Positions 11,432 to 20,990 of a DNA stretch of 46,074 bases are shown here, one piece after another. The notes under the pieces are model-generated. The model was not told where the DNA came from. It did no database searches and worked only from the letters and a program-made list of their open reading frames with translations. This stretch comes from Bacillota bacterium (GTDB lineage: Bacteria; Bacillota; Bacilli; Alicyclobacillales; SLC66): the NCBI GenBank assembly GCA_021805735.1, contig JAJZEE010000022.1, positions 1 to 46,074 on the forward strand, read 5' to 3'. A program made the translations under genes and the position numbers. Within the stretch, counting starts at the first letter, position 1; the number at the start of each line of letters is the position of its first letter.

Positions 11432-12766
11432 GTGAGACGAACATGGCCCGAATGGGCAGTACCTGCACTTGCGTTAGGGCTGATAGGCGCACTTCTTTAC
11501 GGTTTCAATGAACACCAGTTGCGTTCGGCTTCCCTTGTGCAACTGGAGACAAACTACCAATCCGCCTTCCATGGCATGGTCTATGACATTGACGAAATGC
11601 AGGATGCTCTCGCAAGCGCGCAGGTCACCACCTCCCCCCGCATTGTGAGCGCAAAACTTCACCTGGCGGCCCGCTATGCGGCAATCGGGCAAACAGACGC
11701 CAACCGTCTGCCGAGCGCCCTGTCGGGCGGCGGAGCGATTGGCAGTTTTTTGGGGCGCGTGATCGCGACTGCCGATGACCTCGCGAACGCTCATGCGAAC
11801 GATACAAAATTGACGGCCAGGCAACAAAGAACGGTCCAACAACTGTATACAGAGTCAACGCGGCTGGAAGGATCGACCCGGTCGCTTCAGAGCGAATTGT
11901 TGCAGTCTCCGTCTTCCTTCATAGCGGCTGGCGCCTCCGTGGGCGCCGTGGGCCGTCCGTCATCGCTGGCAACACGGTTTTGGTCTCTGGATGCTCTCTC
12001 GCAACGATCCACGGTGCGCGCATCACCGAGGACGCACGCTGATGCGTCAATGGGAGCGCGACGGGGAACCACAGGCTCATTGACCGATGCGCAAGCGATC
12101 GTGCGGGCGAAGGCATTCGTGGGCGCCGCTGCGCAAGATCAGGCGACCGCGCAACGTCTCGGACCAGGTTTTGACACGCCCGGCTACCTGGTGACAGTGC
12201 GTCAACGCGACGGCGTACTGACATCGGTCGGTCTGGCCCTGCACTCTGGTCAGGTATTGTGGATGACCACGGAAGAGTCGATGGCGGGTCCAACCCGTTA
12301 CACCGTCAGTCAAGGACTTCTCCAGGCGGACCGTTTCCTGCAAGTCCATGGCTACTCCAACGTTGTGTTGAAACGCCAGGTCCACTACGGCAACAGGGGC
12401 ACTTACACGTTTGTGCCCGTGTTCGCAACAGTCGCGCGCGAGTCGCGGCCCATTCTCGTCAAAGTCAATCTGAACAATGGACGAGTGACGGGTTTTGACG
12501 CCAGTAGTCTCGTCGGCGCTGAGGCTCCCCACATTTCGCTTCAACCGACCATAACCGCGGGCCAGGCGCAGCGTGTTCTAAGCGCCAACTTTACGGTGCT
12601 TCAGACGCGCTTGGCAGTCCTTGAGCCTGCCGGCCGCCGAGCAGTTCTCGTTTATGAGTTTATGGGCGCGAACAATGGAACGGCGTTTGAGGTTAGTGTC
12701 AATGCCCACAACGGCGAGGTTGTGTCGGTAGATAAGTTAACAAAAACTGAACTGGAAAACGCCTAA
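11432..12766 (+). CDS. ypeB: Germination protein YpeB
   Basis: A 444-residue protein with an N-terminal membrane segment (WAVPALALGLIGALLYGF) followed by the YpeB helical domain (NYQSAFHGMVYDIDEMQDAL). PepSY-like repeats occupy the C-terminal half (for example SLTDAQAIVRAKAFVG and TAGQAQRVLSANF). YpeB stabilises and localises SleB in the spore. The GTG at 11432 follows TAGGAGGCGG and lies 11 bases after sleB. In-frame starts inside sleB are rejected because this start sits directly before the transmembrane anchor. A hairpin terminator follows. Confidence 0.92.
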   Translation: MRRTWPEWAVPALALGLIGALLYGFNEHQLRSASLVQLETNYQSAFHGMVYDIDEMQDALASAQVTTSPRIVSAKLHLAARYAAIGQTDANRLPSALSGGGAIGSFLGRVIATADDLANAHANDTKLTARQQRTVQQLYTESTRLEGSTRSLQSELLQSPSSFIAAGASVGAVGRPSSLATRFWSLDALSQRSTVRASPRTHADASMGARRGTTGSLTDAQAIVRAKAFVGAAAQDQATAQRLGPGFDTPGYLVTVRQRDGVLTSVGLALHSGQVLWMTTEESMAGPTRYTVSQGLLQADRFLQVHGYSNVVLKRQVHYGNRGTYTFVPVFATVARESRPILVKVNLNNGRVTGFDASSLVGAEAPHISLQPTITAGQAQRVLSANFTVLQTRLAVLEPAGRRAVLVYEFMGANNGTAFEVSVNAHNGEVVSVDKLTKTELENA

Positions 12767-12789
12767 AAGCGCAGTCGTCGAATAAAATG

Positions 12790-12816
12790 GGGGGATGAGC
12801 CATTCATCTCCCTTTT
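12790..12816 (+). terminator. Terminator after ypeB
   Basis: A 9-bp stem (12790-12798 with 12804-12812, one G-T pair), a 5-base loop and a TTTT tail lie 23 bases after the ypeB stop. Confidence 0.7.
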
Positions 12817-12841
12817 AAGTATGTGTAAATAAAGCTATAAT
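12813..12841 (+). promoter_or_regulatory. Promoter for the ypfA-like gene
   Basis: A perfect TATAAT at 12836-12841 is preceded at 17 bases by a weak TTTTAA (12813-12818), which overlaps the tail of the ypeB terminator. The gene starts 27 bases downstream. Confidence 0.5.
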
Positions 12842-12867
12842 CATGGCGAGGGTGGGGTGAATGGGTT

Positions 12868-13551
12868 ATGTCGTTGCCAAGAATTGGTCAGAGACTGTAC
12901 GTTGACCGAACGACCCCAGAGGGGCGCGGTCACGCTCGTCTGCTTGATATTGCCGACCTTGAACTTTACGTGGATGAACCTCTGGAACAGGAGTCCCATC
13001 GACGGCTCGACATCGTTGACGGCGATCACGTCCGGGTTACATATCGGGATGGAGCAGGGGCGCTCTATCAGTTTGAGACCGTCACTTTGAAGCGTCTATA
13101 TATCGGGAAACTGGCCGCGTACGCGTTAGTCCGTCCAAACGCCAGCGACATTGTGAGAATCCAGCGGCGATCCTTCGTCCGTGTCCATGTGGGCATCAAC
13201 ATCAGTTTCCTGCTCATTGTGAGGGATGAATCGCCTGCTCTGATCAGTGGGAAGGGGATGACTCAGGATATCAGCGGCGGCGGCATGTCGTTTTATCCTG
13301 AAAGAGATTATCCGTTGCACCCGGGCGACACCGTTTCTGTGAAGTTTACTCTTCCCGGTGAAGCGGTCGGTGTCGGTCCTATTTCAGCCAAAGGCCTGAT
13401 TATACGGCGATTGATCCAGGCAGACCGTCCGTATCCCCTGCTTGCGATTCGTTTTACAGAAAGTCCCAATACCGCTCAGCAACGCATCGTGCAATTTGCC
13501 TTCAAGAGACAGATAGAACTGCGTACAAAAGGTCTCGAGCGGGATCTATAA
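12868..13551 (+). CDS. YpfA/DgrA-like PilZ c-di-GMP flagellar brake protein
   Basis: A 227-residue protein with an N-terminal YcgR-N-like beta domain (1-95) and a C-terminal PilZ domain. The c-di-GMP ligands are visible: the RxxxR-type motif in QRRSFVRV (about 99-106) and DISGGG (134-139). In Bacillus, YpfA (DgrA/MotI) binds c-di-GMP and stops flagellar rotation by acting on MotA. The position between ypeB and cmk matches Bacillus ypfA. An ATG at 12868 with GGGTGGGG upstream is used; an ATG at 12861 is in another frame. It indicates c-di-GMP signalling and motility in this organism. Confidence 0.88.
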   Translation: MSLPRIGQRLYVDRTTPEGRGHARLLDIADLELYVDEPLEQESHRRLDIVDGDHVRVTYRDGAGALYQFETVTLKRLYIGKLAAYALVRPNASDIVRIQRRSFVRVHVGINISFLLIVRDESPALISGKGMTQDISGGGMSFYPERDYPLHPGDTVSVKFTLPGEAVGVGPISAKGLIIRRLIQADRPYPLLAIRFTESPNTAQQRIVQFAFKRQIELRTKGLERDL

Positions 13552-13586
13552 AGGCGCCGCGTGGCGCGGGGAGACGAAATGTTCCA

Positions 13587-14273
13587 GTGAATATTCAGAT
13601 CGCCATCGACGGACCGGCGGGAGCGGGAAAGAGTACCGTTGCCCAAGCCGTGGCGAATCGGCTGGCAGTTCCTTATATTGATACCGGCGCTATGTATCGG
13701 AGCGTCACACTATGTGCTTTGCAAAGGGGGATATCATTTCAGGATGAATCGGCGCTGGCCGCTATAGCTTCTTCGCTGTCGTTGCGTTTTGTGCCTCTTG
13801 ATGACGGACAGAGAGTCTATCTGGACGATCGTGACGCCACTCACGACATTCGATCTGCAGAGGTGGGCGCGCTGGTGTCTGTGGTCGCGGCGCATCCGCA
13901 GGTTCGGGAACGTCTGGTTGAACGGCAGCGATCGATTGTAAAGGCGAGCAGAGGCGTTGTCATGGACGGTCGCGATATTGGCACACATGTATTGCCGAAC
14001 GCGGACGTCAAGATCTATCTGACGGCTTCGTTGCACGCTCGCGCTGCCCGTCGATTTGACGAATTGACCGGACGGGGGTACACCGGAACCCTGGCCGAGG
14101 TGGCAAGGGTGCTCAGGGAGCGCGATGAAGCGGATGGCGGACGGGAAGTGTCCCCCATGAGGCCCGCTGACGACGCCGTCATTATGGACAGCACTACGCT
14201 GTCCATCTCCGAAGTTGTCGAGATGATTGTTGCGCTGTGCCGTCATCGCGAAGCGCAGAAAGGGGCCGAATAG
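13587..14273 (+). CDS. cmk: Cytidylate kinase
   Basis: A 228-residue kinase phosphorylating CMP and dCMP. It begins with IAIDGPAGAGKS (P-loop, residues about 5-16), followed by DTGAMYRSVT, the RDIGTHVLPNADVKIYLTAS segment and the REVSPMRPADDAVIMDST end typical of bacterial Cmk. The start is GTG 13587 with GGGGAGA about 13 bases upstream. Gene order ypfA-cmk-plsC-S1 follows the Bacillota arrangement and suggests one transcript. Confidence 0.94.
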   Translation: MNIQIAIDGPAGAGKSTVAQAVANRLAVPYIDTGAMYRSVTLCALQRGISFQDESALAAIASSLSLRFVPLDDGQRVYLDDRDATHDIRSAEVGALVSVVAAHPQVRERLVERQRSIVKASRGVVMDGRDIGTHVLPNADVKIYLTASLHARAARRFDELTGRGYTGTLAEVARVLRERDEADGGREVSPMRPADDAVIMDSTTLSISEVVEMIVALCRHREAQKGAE

Positions 14274-14280
14274 TCCAGTG

Positions 14281-14889
14281 ATGTATTATCTGGCTCGATT
14301 TACGGTCAGACTGTTGATGTTGGTGTTGTTTCGAATTCAGGTGGTTGGCAGTGGCAATGTTCCCAAGACGGGGGCCGTTATCATATGCTCCAATCATTTC
14401 TCCAATTGGGACCCCGTGTTTATCGGGTGCTTCTTGCCGAGGGCCGTGTCGTTCATGGCCAAGGACGAATTGTTCCGCTTCCCTCCACTCGGCGCGTTGA
14501 TGCGATCTCTTCACGCATTCCCGGTTCGTCGCGGCGCGGGAGATCGCGGTGCGATCCGGGCGGCTCTCGAGGTGCTCTCCGCAGGGAACGTACTCGTCAT
14601 GTTTCCGGAGGGGCACAGGCGTCAGAGTGGACGCGTAGAAAGTCTGGAACGGGGCGCCGGACTGTTGGCGACACGATCCAATGCTCTCGTCGTTCCTGTC
14701 GGGGTCTGCGGTTCATACAGGGCTTTTGGCCTCGTTAGGCTGACGTTTGGGCAGCCCTTTACCGTTGGCGGCTCGAAAGGCGATGGGAAGGAAGCGCAAA
14801 AGGGTTCTGCAGTCCTGGCCACTGAAGAAATTGCTGCGCGGATGAGGACAGCGCTGGAGGATTGCCAACATGGCGCAGCAAATCGTTGA
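14281..14889 (+). CDS. plsC: 1-acyl-sn-glycerol-3-phosphate acyltransferase
   Basis: A 202-residue PlsC-family enzyme that acylates lysophosphatidic acid at the membrane. It has an N-terminal hydrophobic helix, the catalytic NHxxxxD motif (NHFSNWD, 38-44), a basic-residue block (PVRRGAGDRG) and the FPEGHRR substrate motif. An in-frame GTG directly precedes the ATG at 14281, so either may be used. The preceding gene ends eight bases upstream. The next small membrane protein overlaps its end by 20 bases, so translation is probably coupled. Confidence 0.9.
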   Translation: MYYLARFTVRLLMLVLFRIQVVGSGNVPKTGAVIICSNHFSNWDPVFIGCFLPRAVSFMAKDELFRFPPLGALMRSLHAFPVRRGAGDRGAIRAALEVLSAGNVLVMFPEGHRRQSGRVESLERGAGLLATRSNALVVPVGVCGSYRAFGLVRLTFGQPFTVGGSKGDGKEAQKGSAVLATEEIAARMRTALEDCQHGAANR

Positions 14890-15214
14890 ATTGGTCGTGT
14901 TTTTCCTGGTCGCCCTTGCAGGCATATGGCTCTATAGTTATCTCATTGGGGAGCGGCTTACAAGAGTCAGCCCGGACAAGGCAAGGCGCGTGGTCCGCCA
15001 GATGCGTTTGACGGCTGTCCTGATCCTGATCTCAGCCGCAGCGATTGGCGACCTCTACCGTTTTCATGTATTATCACTGACGTGGGCAGGCATTTTATAC
15101 ATACCTGTAGTTATCGTTTTTTTCTACGCTTTGCGCAAGTTGCAACCCCATTTGAGATCGTATGAGGAGGATACCCGGGATGACAGACTTCGAGACGACA
15201 CAGGAGATGACTGA
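14870..15214 (+). CDS. Small membrane protein of unknown function
   Basis: A 114-residue protein with about three predicted transmembrane helices (residues about 5-25, 45-62 and 70-90) and an acidic, charged C-terminal tail. I do not recognise a family. Its start overlaps plsC and its end overlaps the S1-protein gene, so it is embedded in the cmk-plsC-S1 operon. The location invites a role in envelope lipid metabolism, but that is only a guess. Confidence 0.75.
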   Translation: MAQQIVELVVFFLVALAGIWLYSYLIGERLTRVSPDKARRVVRQMRLTAVLILISAAAIGDLYRFHVLSLTWAGILYIPVVIVFFYALRKLQPHLRSYEEDTRDDRLRDDTGDD

Positions 15215-16349
15215 CGAATCTGCCGCGTTTACTAAAGGTGCCATTGTTGAGGGCGCCGTAACACGGGTTGACGCCCATACGATGTACGTCGACTTTGCCT
15301 ACAAATCAGAGGGAGTTATGACTCGTCAGGAGTACTCGGAAGCGAAGATCCCGTCATTGGTGGACGTCGTCTCCGTGGGCGATCACGTGCGGGCTGTCCT
15401 TACAAACCTGGGTGACAAAGACCATCCGCCTGCGCTGTCCCGAAAAGCGGCCGTCGACGCGCAGACGTGGGAAGAGCTGCGCCGCAGACAACGGGATGAA
15501 CAAGTGTTTGACGTCAGGGTCGCGAGTGCGGTCAAGGGTGGCCTTGTCGCTGACGTTGACGGCTTACGGGCATTTTTACCCGCTTCTCTCGTGGATATGC
15601 GCTTTCAGAGCAACCTGGTTCCATTCGTGGCGCAAGTGGCGCCGGTCGTGATTACGGAGTTGGACGAAGAACATAAACGCATCATTCTCTCGCGCAAACG
15701 CGCGCTTGAAATACGCGAACGGGCGACTCGGTCGCTCCGGATGACGGCGTTCTCCCCTGGCCAAATTGTGGAGGGCACCGTGGCGCGGCTGACGAAGTTT
15801 GGCGCATTTGTCGATTTGGGCGATGTCGACGGTCTCCTCCACGTGTCCGAGATGTCCTGGTCGCGCGTCAATCGTTCTGAAGACGCAGTGAAACCTGGTG
15901 ATCACGTGAAAGTGAAAATCCTGCGCGTTGACCCGGAATCCGGAAAGTTGTCGCTGAGCATGAAATTTGAACATGAAAACCCTTGGCGCATGGCTGCTGA
16001 ACAGTTCCACATCGGCGATATCGTGGAAGGCGCCGTAAATCGACTGTCATCCTTTGGCGCTTTCGTAGAGGTGGCTCCCGGAGTGGAAGGGTTGGTGCAC
16101 ATTTCGCAACTGGCCCAAAAGCGCGTGGCGACACCTGCTGACGCTGTGTCTCCCGGTGAGCGCGTTCAGGTAAAAATCCTCGAATTCAAGCCAGATGAGG
16201 AGCGGATGTCGCTGTCAATTCGCGAGGCGAAAAAACGGCCAGAACGTGCAGCCGCCGCAAGCAGGAACGCTGCTCAACATACTGAAGCCGGCAATGCGAC
16301 GCTCGGAGATCTGTTCGGGGATGTCTTGCGCGAGAAGTTCAAAATCTGA
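15180..16349 (+). CDS. S1-domain RNA-binding protein (YpfD/RpsA-like)
   Basis: A 389-residue protein with four S1 domains: about 15-85 (GAIVEGAVTRV), 100-165 (VFDVRVASAVKGGLVADV), 190-260 (GQIVEGTVARLTKFGAFVDL) and 275-345 (GDIVEGAVNRLSSFGAFVEV). The last two are the most canonical. It corresponds to Bacillus YpfD, the short S1 homologue, whose ribosome role is looser than Escherichia coli S1. The ATG at 15180 has a strong GAGGAGG at 15164-15170. The gene start lies inside the upstream membrane-protein gene. Confidence 0.9.
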   Translation: MTDFETTQEMTDESAAFTKGAIVEGAVTRVDAHTMYVDFAYKSEGVMTRQEYSEAKIPSLVDVVSVGDHVRAVLTNLGDKDHPPALSRKAAVDAQTWEELRRRQRDEQVFDVRVASAVKGGLVADVDGLRAFLPASLVDMRFQSNLVPFVAQVAPVVITELDEEHKRIILSRKRALEIRERATRSLRMTAFSPGQIVEGTVARLTKFGAFVDLGDVDGLLHVSEMSWSRVNRSEDAVKPGDHVKVKILRVDPESGKLSLSMKFEHENPWRMAAEQFHIGDIVEGAVNRLSSFGAFVEVAPGVEGLVHISQLAQKRVATPADAVSPGERVQVKILEFKPDEERMSLSIREAKKRPERAAAASRNAAQHTEAGNATLGDLFGDVLREKFKI

Positions 16350-16379
16350 TTGACACAGGGCGATTGCGCTTGTGATAAT
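16350..16379 (+). promoter_or_regulatory. Strong promoter for the DUF512 protein and der
   Basis: TTGACA (16350-16355, perfect) and GATAAT (16374-16379, 5/6) are 18 bases apart, with TG one base before the -10. It starts directly after the S1-gene stop codon. Confidence 0.75.
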
Positions 16380-16408
16380 AATCAGATGGGGTGAGGAGGT
16401 CGTTGGTT

Positions 16409-17770
16409 ATGCCCAAGGTGCGCGATGTACACCCGGGATCCCTGGCTGAGGAACTGCAGATCGAGCCGGGCGATGACATCGTGGCAATCAACGGTCAACC
16501 GATCCAGGATGTTATCGATCTGCAATTCGCCTTGGCGACTGAGGATCTTGAACTTGAAGTGCGCAAGCAAAACGGCGAAGAATGGATTATTGAGACAGAC
16601 AAAGGGTACGATGAGACGTTAGGCGTCGAGTGGGAACATCCGACGGTCGACAAAGTGAGACTCTGTCACAACAAATGCGTGTTTTGCTTTGTTGAACAGA
16701 TTCCCGGGAACATGAGAAAGACTCTCAATATGCGGGATGATGATTATCGGTTATCATTCTTGCACGGCAATTTTGTCACGCTGACCAACTTGCGTTCCGG
16801 TGAACTGGAACGCATAGCCAAACTCAAGATGTCACCCCTTAACATCAGCGTGCACACGACAAACCCGATATTGCGGGAACAGATGCTTGGCAATCGGAAG
16901 TCTGGGGAGATTATGGAACAGGTTCAGTACCTGGCTTCTGAAGGGATCGAGATGAACACGCAGATTGTTCTGTGTCCGGGATGGAACGACGGAGCCGAAC
17001 TGGATCGCACCATCGAGGATCTGTCCGCGCTTTATCCTTTCGTTCGGACACTGTCGGTGGTTCCCGTAGGACTCACGAGACATCGCCGGGGACTCGCGAA
17101 TCTGCGCAATTGTACGCCAGACGAGGCCCGCGCCGTGACGCAGCAGGTGACGCTTTGGCAGGATCGACTGCGCCCCCTGCTCGGCGCGAACTTCGTTCAC
17201 GCGGCCGATGAATTTTATGTCTTGGGTGACGTTCCGGTGCCTTCTGCGCGCTATTATGACGAGTTTGCCCAGACGGAGAACGGCGTGGGCCTTTTGCGCA
17301 CCTTTCTGGATGAATTTGACGCATTGCTTTACAGGCTGCCGAAGGCGTTGCCCGCTCCTCGTCGTGTAGCGGTGGTGACAGGCGCCTCCGCATACCGGGT
17401 CATCGCCGAAGCGGCCGCTTCCTTGCAACAGATACCGGGTCTGAACGTGAACGTGCACCGCATTGTAAACAATTTTTATGGTGAGCAGGTAACAGTCACA
17501 GGTCTGATCACCGGTCAGGACATTATTGAGCAACTCAACGCACAATTACAGGTTGATGTGCTGCTTATCCCTGATGTCATGCTTAAGGACGATCGCGACG
17601 TATTTCTGGACGATTTTGACGTGGACCGGGTAGGGCGGGAACTGGACACTGAGATTCTCGTGGTTCCGCCGACCGCCAGTGGTTTGGTATACGGCGCCTT
17701 GGGAGAGATCGGCGAACTGCCTATACGCAGACGGTATGAGACGACGCTGCAATCGGCGGGAGTCGACTGA
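16409..17770 (+). CDS. DUF512 protein: PDZ plus radical-SAM-like cysteine motif
   Basis: A 453-residue protein. Residues 1-65 form a PDZ-like domain (VHPGSLAEELQIEPGDDIVAINGQ). A cysteine cluster follows, C86-x3-C90-x2-C93 in LCHNKCVFC, which is a radical-SAM-type iron-sulfur motif. The remainder is the DUF512 domain (NFVTLTNL, NISVHTT, FVHAADEFYVL, TGASAY). The family's reaction is unknown. It commonly sits next to der in Bacillota, as here, which suggests a link to ribosome assembly or tRNA/rRNA modification. ATG 16409 follows GAGGAGG. It has its own promoter. Confidence 0.88.
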   Translation: MPKVRDVHPGSLAEELQIEPGDDIVAINGQPIQDVIDLQFALATEDLELEVRKQNGEEWIIETDKGYDETLGVEWEHPTVDKVRLCHNKCVFCFVEQIPGNMRKTLNMRDDDYRLSFLHGNFVTLTNLRSGELERIAKLKMSPLNISVHTTNPILREQMLGNRKSGEIMEQVQYLASEGIEMNTQIVLCPGWNDGAELDRTIEDLSALYPFVRTLSVVPVGLTRHRRGLANLRNCTPDEARAVTQQVTLWQDRLRPLLGANFVHAADEFYVLGDVPVPSARYYDEFAQTENGVGLLRTFLDEFDALLYRLPKALPAPRRVAVVTGASAYRVIAEAAASLQQIPGLNVNVHRIVNNFYGEQVTVTGLITGQDIIEQLNAQLQVDVLLIPDVMLKDDRDVFLDDFDVDRVGRELDTEILVVPPTASGLVYGALGEIGELPIRRRYETTLQSAGVD

Positions 17771-17843
17771 CGCGGCCACTGTTTATGGTTCGCGCGGCGA
17801 GGAACAGTCCGCAGGTTGCTTTTCAATGAAGGGATGAGATACG

Positions 17844-19160
17844 TTGGCGGCACCCGTTATGGCGATTGTGGGCAGCCCGAATGTAGGGAAGTCGACACTG
17901 TTCAACCGGATCGCAGGCTCACGAATAGCCATCGTGGAAGACCGACCGGGCATTACCCGCGACCGTATCTACGCTGCCGCGGAGTGGCGAGCGCGTTCGT
18001 TTCGCGTGATCGATACAGGCGGACTCGAACTGGGTCATATTGATGAGATTCGTACCCGCATTCGAGCTCAGGTCGAGTTGGCTATCGATGAGGCCCAGGT
18101 CATCGTATTTGTCGTGGACGGAACTGTCGGAACGACTGGCGCTGACGAGGAAGTGGCCGACCTGCTTCGGCGTTCCGGAAAGCCGGTCGTCATTGCTGTC
18201 AATAAACTTGACAACCCTGGCCGACTGGGGCTTGCAGGCGATTTCTATTCGCTCGGTTTCGCCGACACCATTGCGATATCAGCGGAACATGGCATAGGAA
18301 TCGGTGATCTTCTGGACGCTGTGTACGCTTACTTCCCCGCAGATGCTGACGCGCCGGAAAGCGGCGATGAGGTGATCAAGGTGGCGGTGATTGGTCGGCC
18401 GAATGTCGGAAAGTCGTCACTGATCAACTCGCTGCTTGGAGAGGATCGCGTTCTTGTCAGCCCACAGGCAGGCACCACGCGGGATGCTATCGACACGCCG
18501 CTCACCATGGGTGACCAGTCCTTTCTGTTAATCGATACCGCAGGGATGCGAAAACGTGGTAAAGTATATGAAGCAACAGAAAAATACAGTGTGCTTCGCG
18601 CGCTGCGGGCGATCGAACGCTGTGACGTCGCCGTGCTGGTGATGGACGGTGAAGCGGGTATTATCGAGCAGGATAAACGCGTCGTCGGATACGCGCTCGA
18701 TGCGGGCAAAGCGATCGTCATCGCGGTCAACAAGTGGGACTTGGTCGAGAAGGACGGAAAGACCGCACAAGAATTTGAGCGCAGCATCCGCTCCCATTTC
18801 CCGTTCATGCCATGGGCGCCCATTGTATTTGTGTCAGCCCGGACTGGGCGACGCGTAAGCCGTGTGCTGGAGATCGCCGCGGAAGCGGCCGAAAACCATG
18901 CGCAACGCATCGCCACTTCCACTGTCAACACAGTGATTCAGGAAGCGGTAGCGATCGTTCCGCCGCCTACGGATAAAGGTCGTCGGTTGAAGATTCTCTA
19001 TGCTACACAAGTCGCGGTCAAGCCGCCGACGTTTGCTATTTTCGTCAATAATCCTGAGATGATGCATTTTTCCTACGAGCGTTATCTCGAGAATCAGTTG
19101 CGCGAGTCGTTTGGTTTCCTGGGCACTCCGATGCGGATCATCATACGCGCACGAAGCTGA
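17844..19160 (+). CDS. der: Ribosome-assembly GTPase Der (EngA)
   Basis: A 438-residue tandem GTPase needed for 50S assembly. GTPase domain 1 has GSPNVGKS (about 10-17), DTGG and NKLD; domain 2 has GRPNVGKS (about 180), DTAGMRKRG and NKWD. A C-terminal KH-like domain follows ([10 protein letters not shown] end). The apparent start is TTG 17844 after AAGGGATGAGA, with an ATG at 17859 as an alternative. Der-plsY-gpsA order continues the conserved block. Confidence 0.95.
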   Translation: MAAPVMAIVGSPNVGKSTLFNRIAGSRIAIVEDRPGITRDRIYAAAEWRARSFRVIDTGGLELGHIDEIRTRIRAQVELAIDEAQVIVFVVDGTVGTTGADEEVADLLRRSGKPVVIAVNKLDNPGRLGLAGDFYSLGFADTIAISAEHGIGIGDLLDAVYAYFPADADAPESGDEVIKVAVIGRPNVGKSSLINSLLGEDRVLVSPQAGTTRDAIDTPLTMGDQSFLLIDTAGMRKRGKVYEATEKYSVLRALRAIERCDVAVLVMDGEAGIIEQDKRVVGYALDAGKAIVIAVNKWDLVEKDGKTAQEFERSIRSHFPFMPWAPIVFVSARTGRRVSRVLEIAAEAAENHAQRIATSTVNTVIQEAVAIVPPPTDKGRRLKILYATQVAVKPPTFAIFVNNPEMMHFSYERYLENQLRESFGFLGTPMRIIIRARS

Positions 19161-19231
19161 CAGTCAAACAGCGCACAGCACGCTGATCATCTTTTCGGAT
19201 GTGTGACAGCGATCCAAGAGGGGGGCTCCGG

Positions 19232-19819
19232 ATGCCCGTCGTAAGTATCTTGTTTGCGTATCTGCTGGGATCGATCAGCAGCAGCTTCATCGCCGGCAAG
19301 GTAGCTTCAGGCGTCGATATTCGAAACTACGGAAGCGGCAACGCGGGGGCGACAAACACTGTGCGGGTGCTCGGCTTGCGCCTTGGTGTCATCGTGCTGA
19401 TTGCGGATATTGTCAAGGGCATACTCGCCATCGCCTTTGCCCATCTTGCGACCAACGGTTCCGCCATTGTCATGGCCTTGTCGGGGTTTGCCGCCATTAT
19501 TGGACACAACTGGCCCATCTACTTCAGCTTTCGCGGTGGCAAAGGCGTGGCCACCACCATAGGGGTGCTGGCGACACTCAGTTTTCCACCCGCGCTGTAT
19601 GCCGGTCTGGTCGCCATAGCACTGCTCATCGTTACACGCTATGTTTCATTGGCGGCGCTTGTATTTGTCACGCTAACCCCTATCTTTCAAATCGCGCTCC
19701 ATGCGCCCGCGCCTTATTTTTGGGTCAGCGTTGCGGTTCTGATCATGACGTATTGGCGTCACCGCGGGAATATCAAAAGATTGGCGAAGGGATCTGAACA
19801 TCGGATTTTTTCCCGTTGA
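19232..19819 (+). CDS. plsY: Acyl-phosphate:glycerol-3-phosphate acyltransferase PlsY
   Basis: A 195-residue integral membrane enzyme making lysophosphatidic acid from acyl-phosphate. It has about five hydrophobic helices and the PlsY motifs GSISSSFIAGK, the strongly conserved GSGNAGATNTVRVLG, and FRGGKGVATTIGVL. ATG 19232 follows AAGAGGGGGG at good spacing; the upstream in-frame ATG at 19199 lacks this. With plsC nearby, both steps of phosphatidate synthesis lie in this region. Confidence 0.93.
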   Translation: MPVVSILFAYLLGSISSSFIAGKVASGVDIRNYGSGNAGATNTVRVLGLRLGVIVLIADIVKGILAIAFAHLATNGSAIVMALSGFAAIIGHNWPIYFSFRGGKGVATTIGVLATLSFPPALYAGLVAIALLIVTRYVSLAALVFVTLTPIFQIALHAPAPYFWVSVAVLIMTYWRHRGNIKRLAKGSEHRIFSR

Positions 19820-19871
19820 CGCCAGAACGGTATTTCTTGACGCCACTAGAAAGCAGAACGGAGTTCGTTGC

Positions 19872-20939
19872 ATGGGTGATGAACAGCGCAACCTTGACAG
19901 ACGTACGGTGACGGTGATTGGCGCGGGTAGCTTCGGATCCGCGCTGGCGTCTGTGGCCGCGGCGAATGGTCACAGCGTGACCTTGGTTGCCAGACGCCAA
20001 GACGTCGTGGACGAAATCAATACCGCGCACCGCAACGAACGCTATCTGCCAGGGGTGAATCTTGATCCTCATCTGGTTGCGACAACGGGCCATGATGCTG
20101 TGTGGGACTCTGACCTCGTGCTTTTGGCCGTTCCTTCCCACGCCATGCGGGAGACCTGCCGCAGAATTCATACGAGTCTGACTCCCCGAGCCGTGGTTGT
20201 GCACGCCACGAAAGGATTAGAGACAGGTTCTCGGCTGCGCATGTCGGACGTCATCTTTCAGGAATTGCCGGAGCTCGAACGGCGTCGATTGGCCATTTTG
20301 ACAGGACCGAGTCACGCAGAGGAAGTTTCTCGCGGCATGCCTACGACTCTTGTTGTGGCCAGTCTTTCGCGCGGCGCCGCCGAATACGTACAGGATGCTC
20401 TTATGAATCGCGCGCTGCGTCTGTACACCAATCCTGATGTGATTGGCTCCGAACTCGGCGGCGCGCTCAAAAACATCATCGCATTGGGTTGCGGGATTTC
20501 TGATGGTCTGTTGTTTGGCGATAACGCGAGAGCCGCAATCATGACACGGGGTCTCGTGGAAATCGCTCGGTTGGGGGTGCGTCTGGGCGCCGCGTATAGC
20601 ACGTTTTCAGGGCTGACGGGCGTGGGGGACCTGATTGTGACGTGCACGAGCCGCCACAGTCGCAACTGGAATACAGGATATCTGCTAGGCAAGGGCGTGT
20701 CGCTGCAGGAGGCTCTTGACCGCGTCGGGATGGCGGTCGAGGGGATTCGCACCACCCAGGTTGCACTGGAACTGGCGACGCAAGTGCAGGCGCCAATGCC
20801 CATCGCCAGCGCCATCGGCGATATCCTGTTTCATGGGAAATCGCCTGGAGATGCCGTAGGGGATCTTATGGGTCGCACGCGAACCCACGAGATGGAGGAG
20901 TACGTGCAGGATTCGACGGCCAGCTGGGAATACGAGTAG
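19872..20939 (+). CDS. gpsA: NAD(P)H-dependent glycerol-3-phosphate dehydrogenase
   Basis: A 355-residue cytosolic enzyme supplying glycerol-3-phosphate for phospholipids, acting directly upstream of PlsY in the pathway. It has the N-terminal Rossmann glycine motif VIGAGSFGSALA, the SHAMR element, GPSHAEEV, the substrate-binding lysine segment ELGGALKNIIALG and LTGVGDLIVTCTS.RNR-like HSRN. The ATG at 19872 is preceded by only a weak ribosome-binding site. No terminator separates it from plsY. Confidence 0.94.
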   Translation: MGDEQRNLDRRTVTVIGAGSFGSALASVAAANGHSVTLVARRQDVVDEINTAHRNERYLPGVNLDPHLVATTGHDAVWDSDLVLLAVPSHAMRETCRRIHTSLTPRAVVVHATKGLETGSRLRMSDVIFQELPELERRRLAILTGPSHAEEVSRGMPTTLVVASLSRGAAEYVQDALMNRALRLYTNPDVIGSELGGALKNIIALGCGISDGLLFGDNARAAIMTRGLVEIARLGVRLGAAYSTFSGLTGVGDLIVTCTSRHSRNWNTGYLLGKGVSLQEALDRVGMAVEGIRTTQVALELATQVQAPMPIASAIGDILFHGKSPGDAVGDLMGRTRTHEMEEYVQDSTASWEYE

Positions 20940-20944
20940 AACAA

Positions 20945-20953
20945 TGGTACAAT
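20945..20953 (+). promoter_or_regulatory. Extended -10 promoter for gcvH-lipM
   Basis: TGGTACAAT (TG plus TACAAT, 5/6) lies five bases after the gpsA stop. A poor -35 is expected with this type. It excludes the upstream in-frame ATG at 20952 as the gcvH start. Confidence 0.5.
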
Positions 20954-20990
20954 GTATAACTACATATGTTTTAGGAGGATGAAACTCTGC

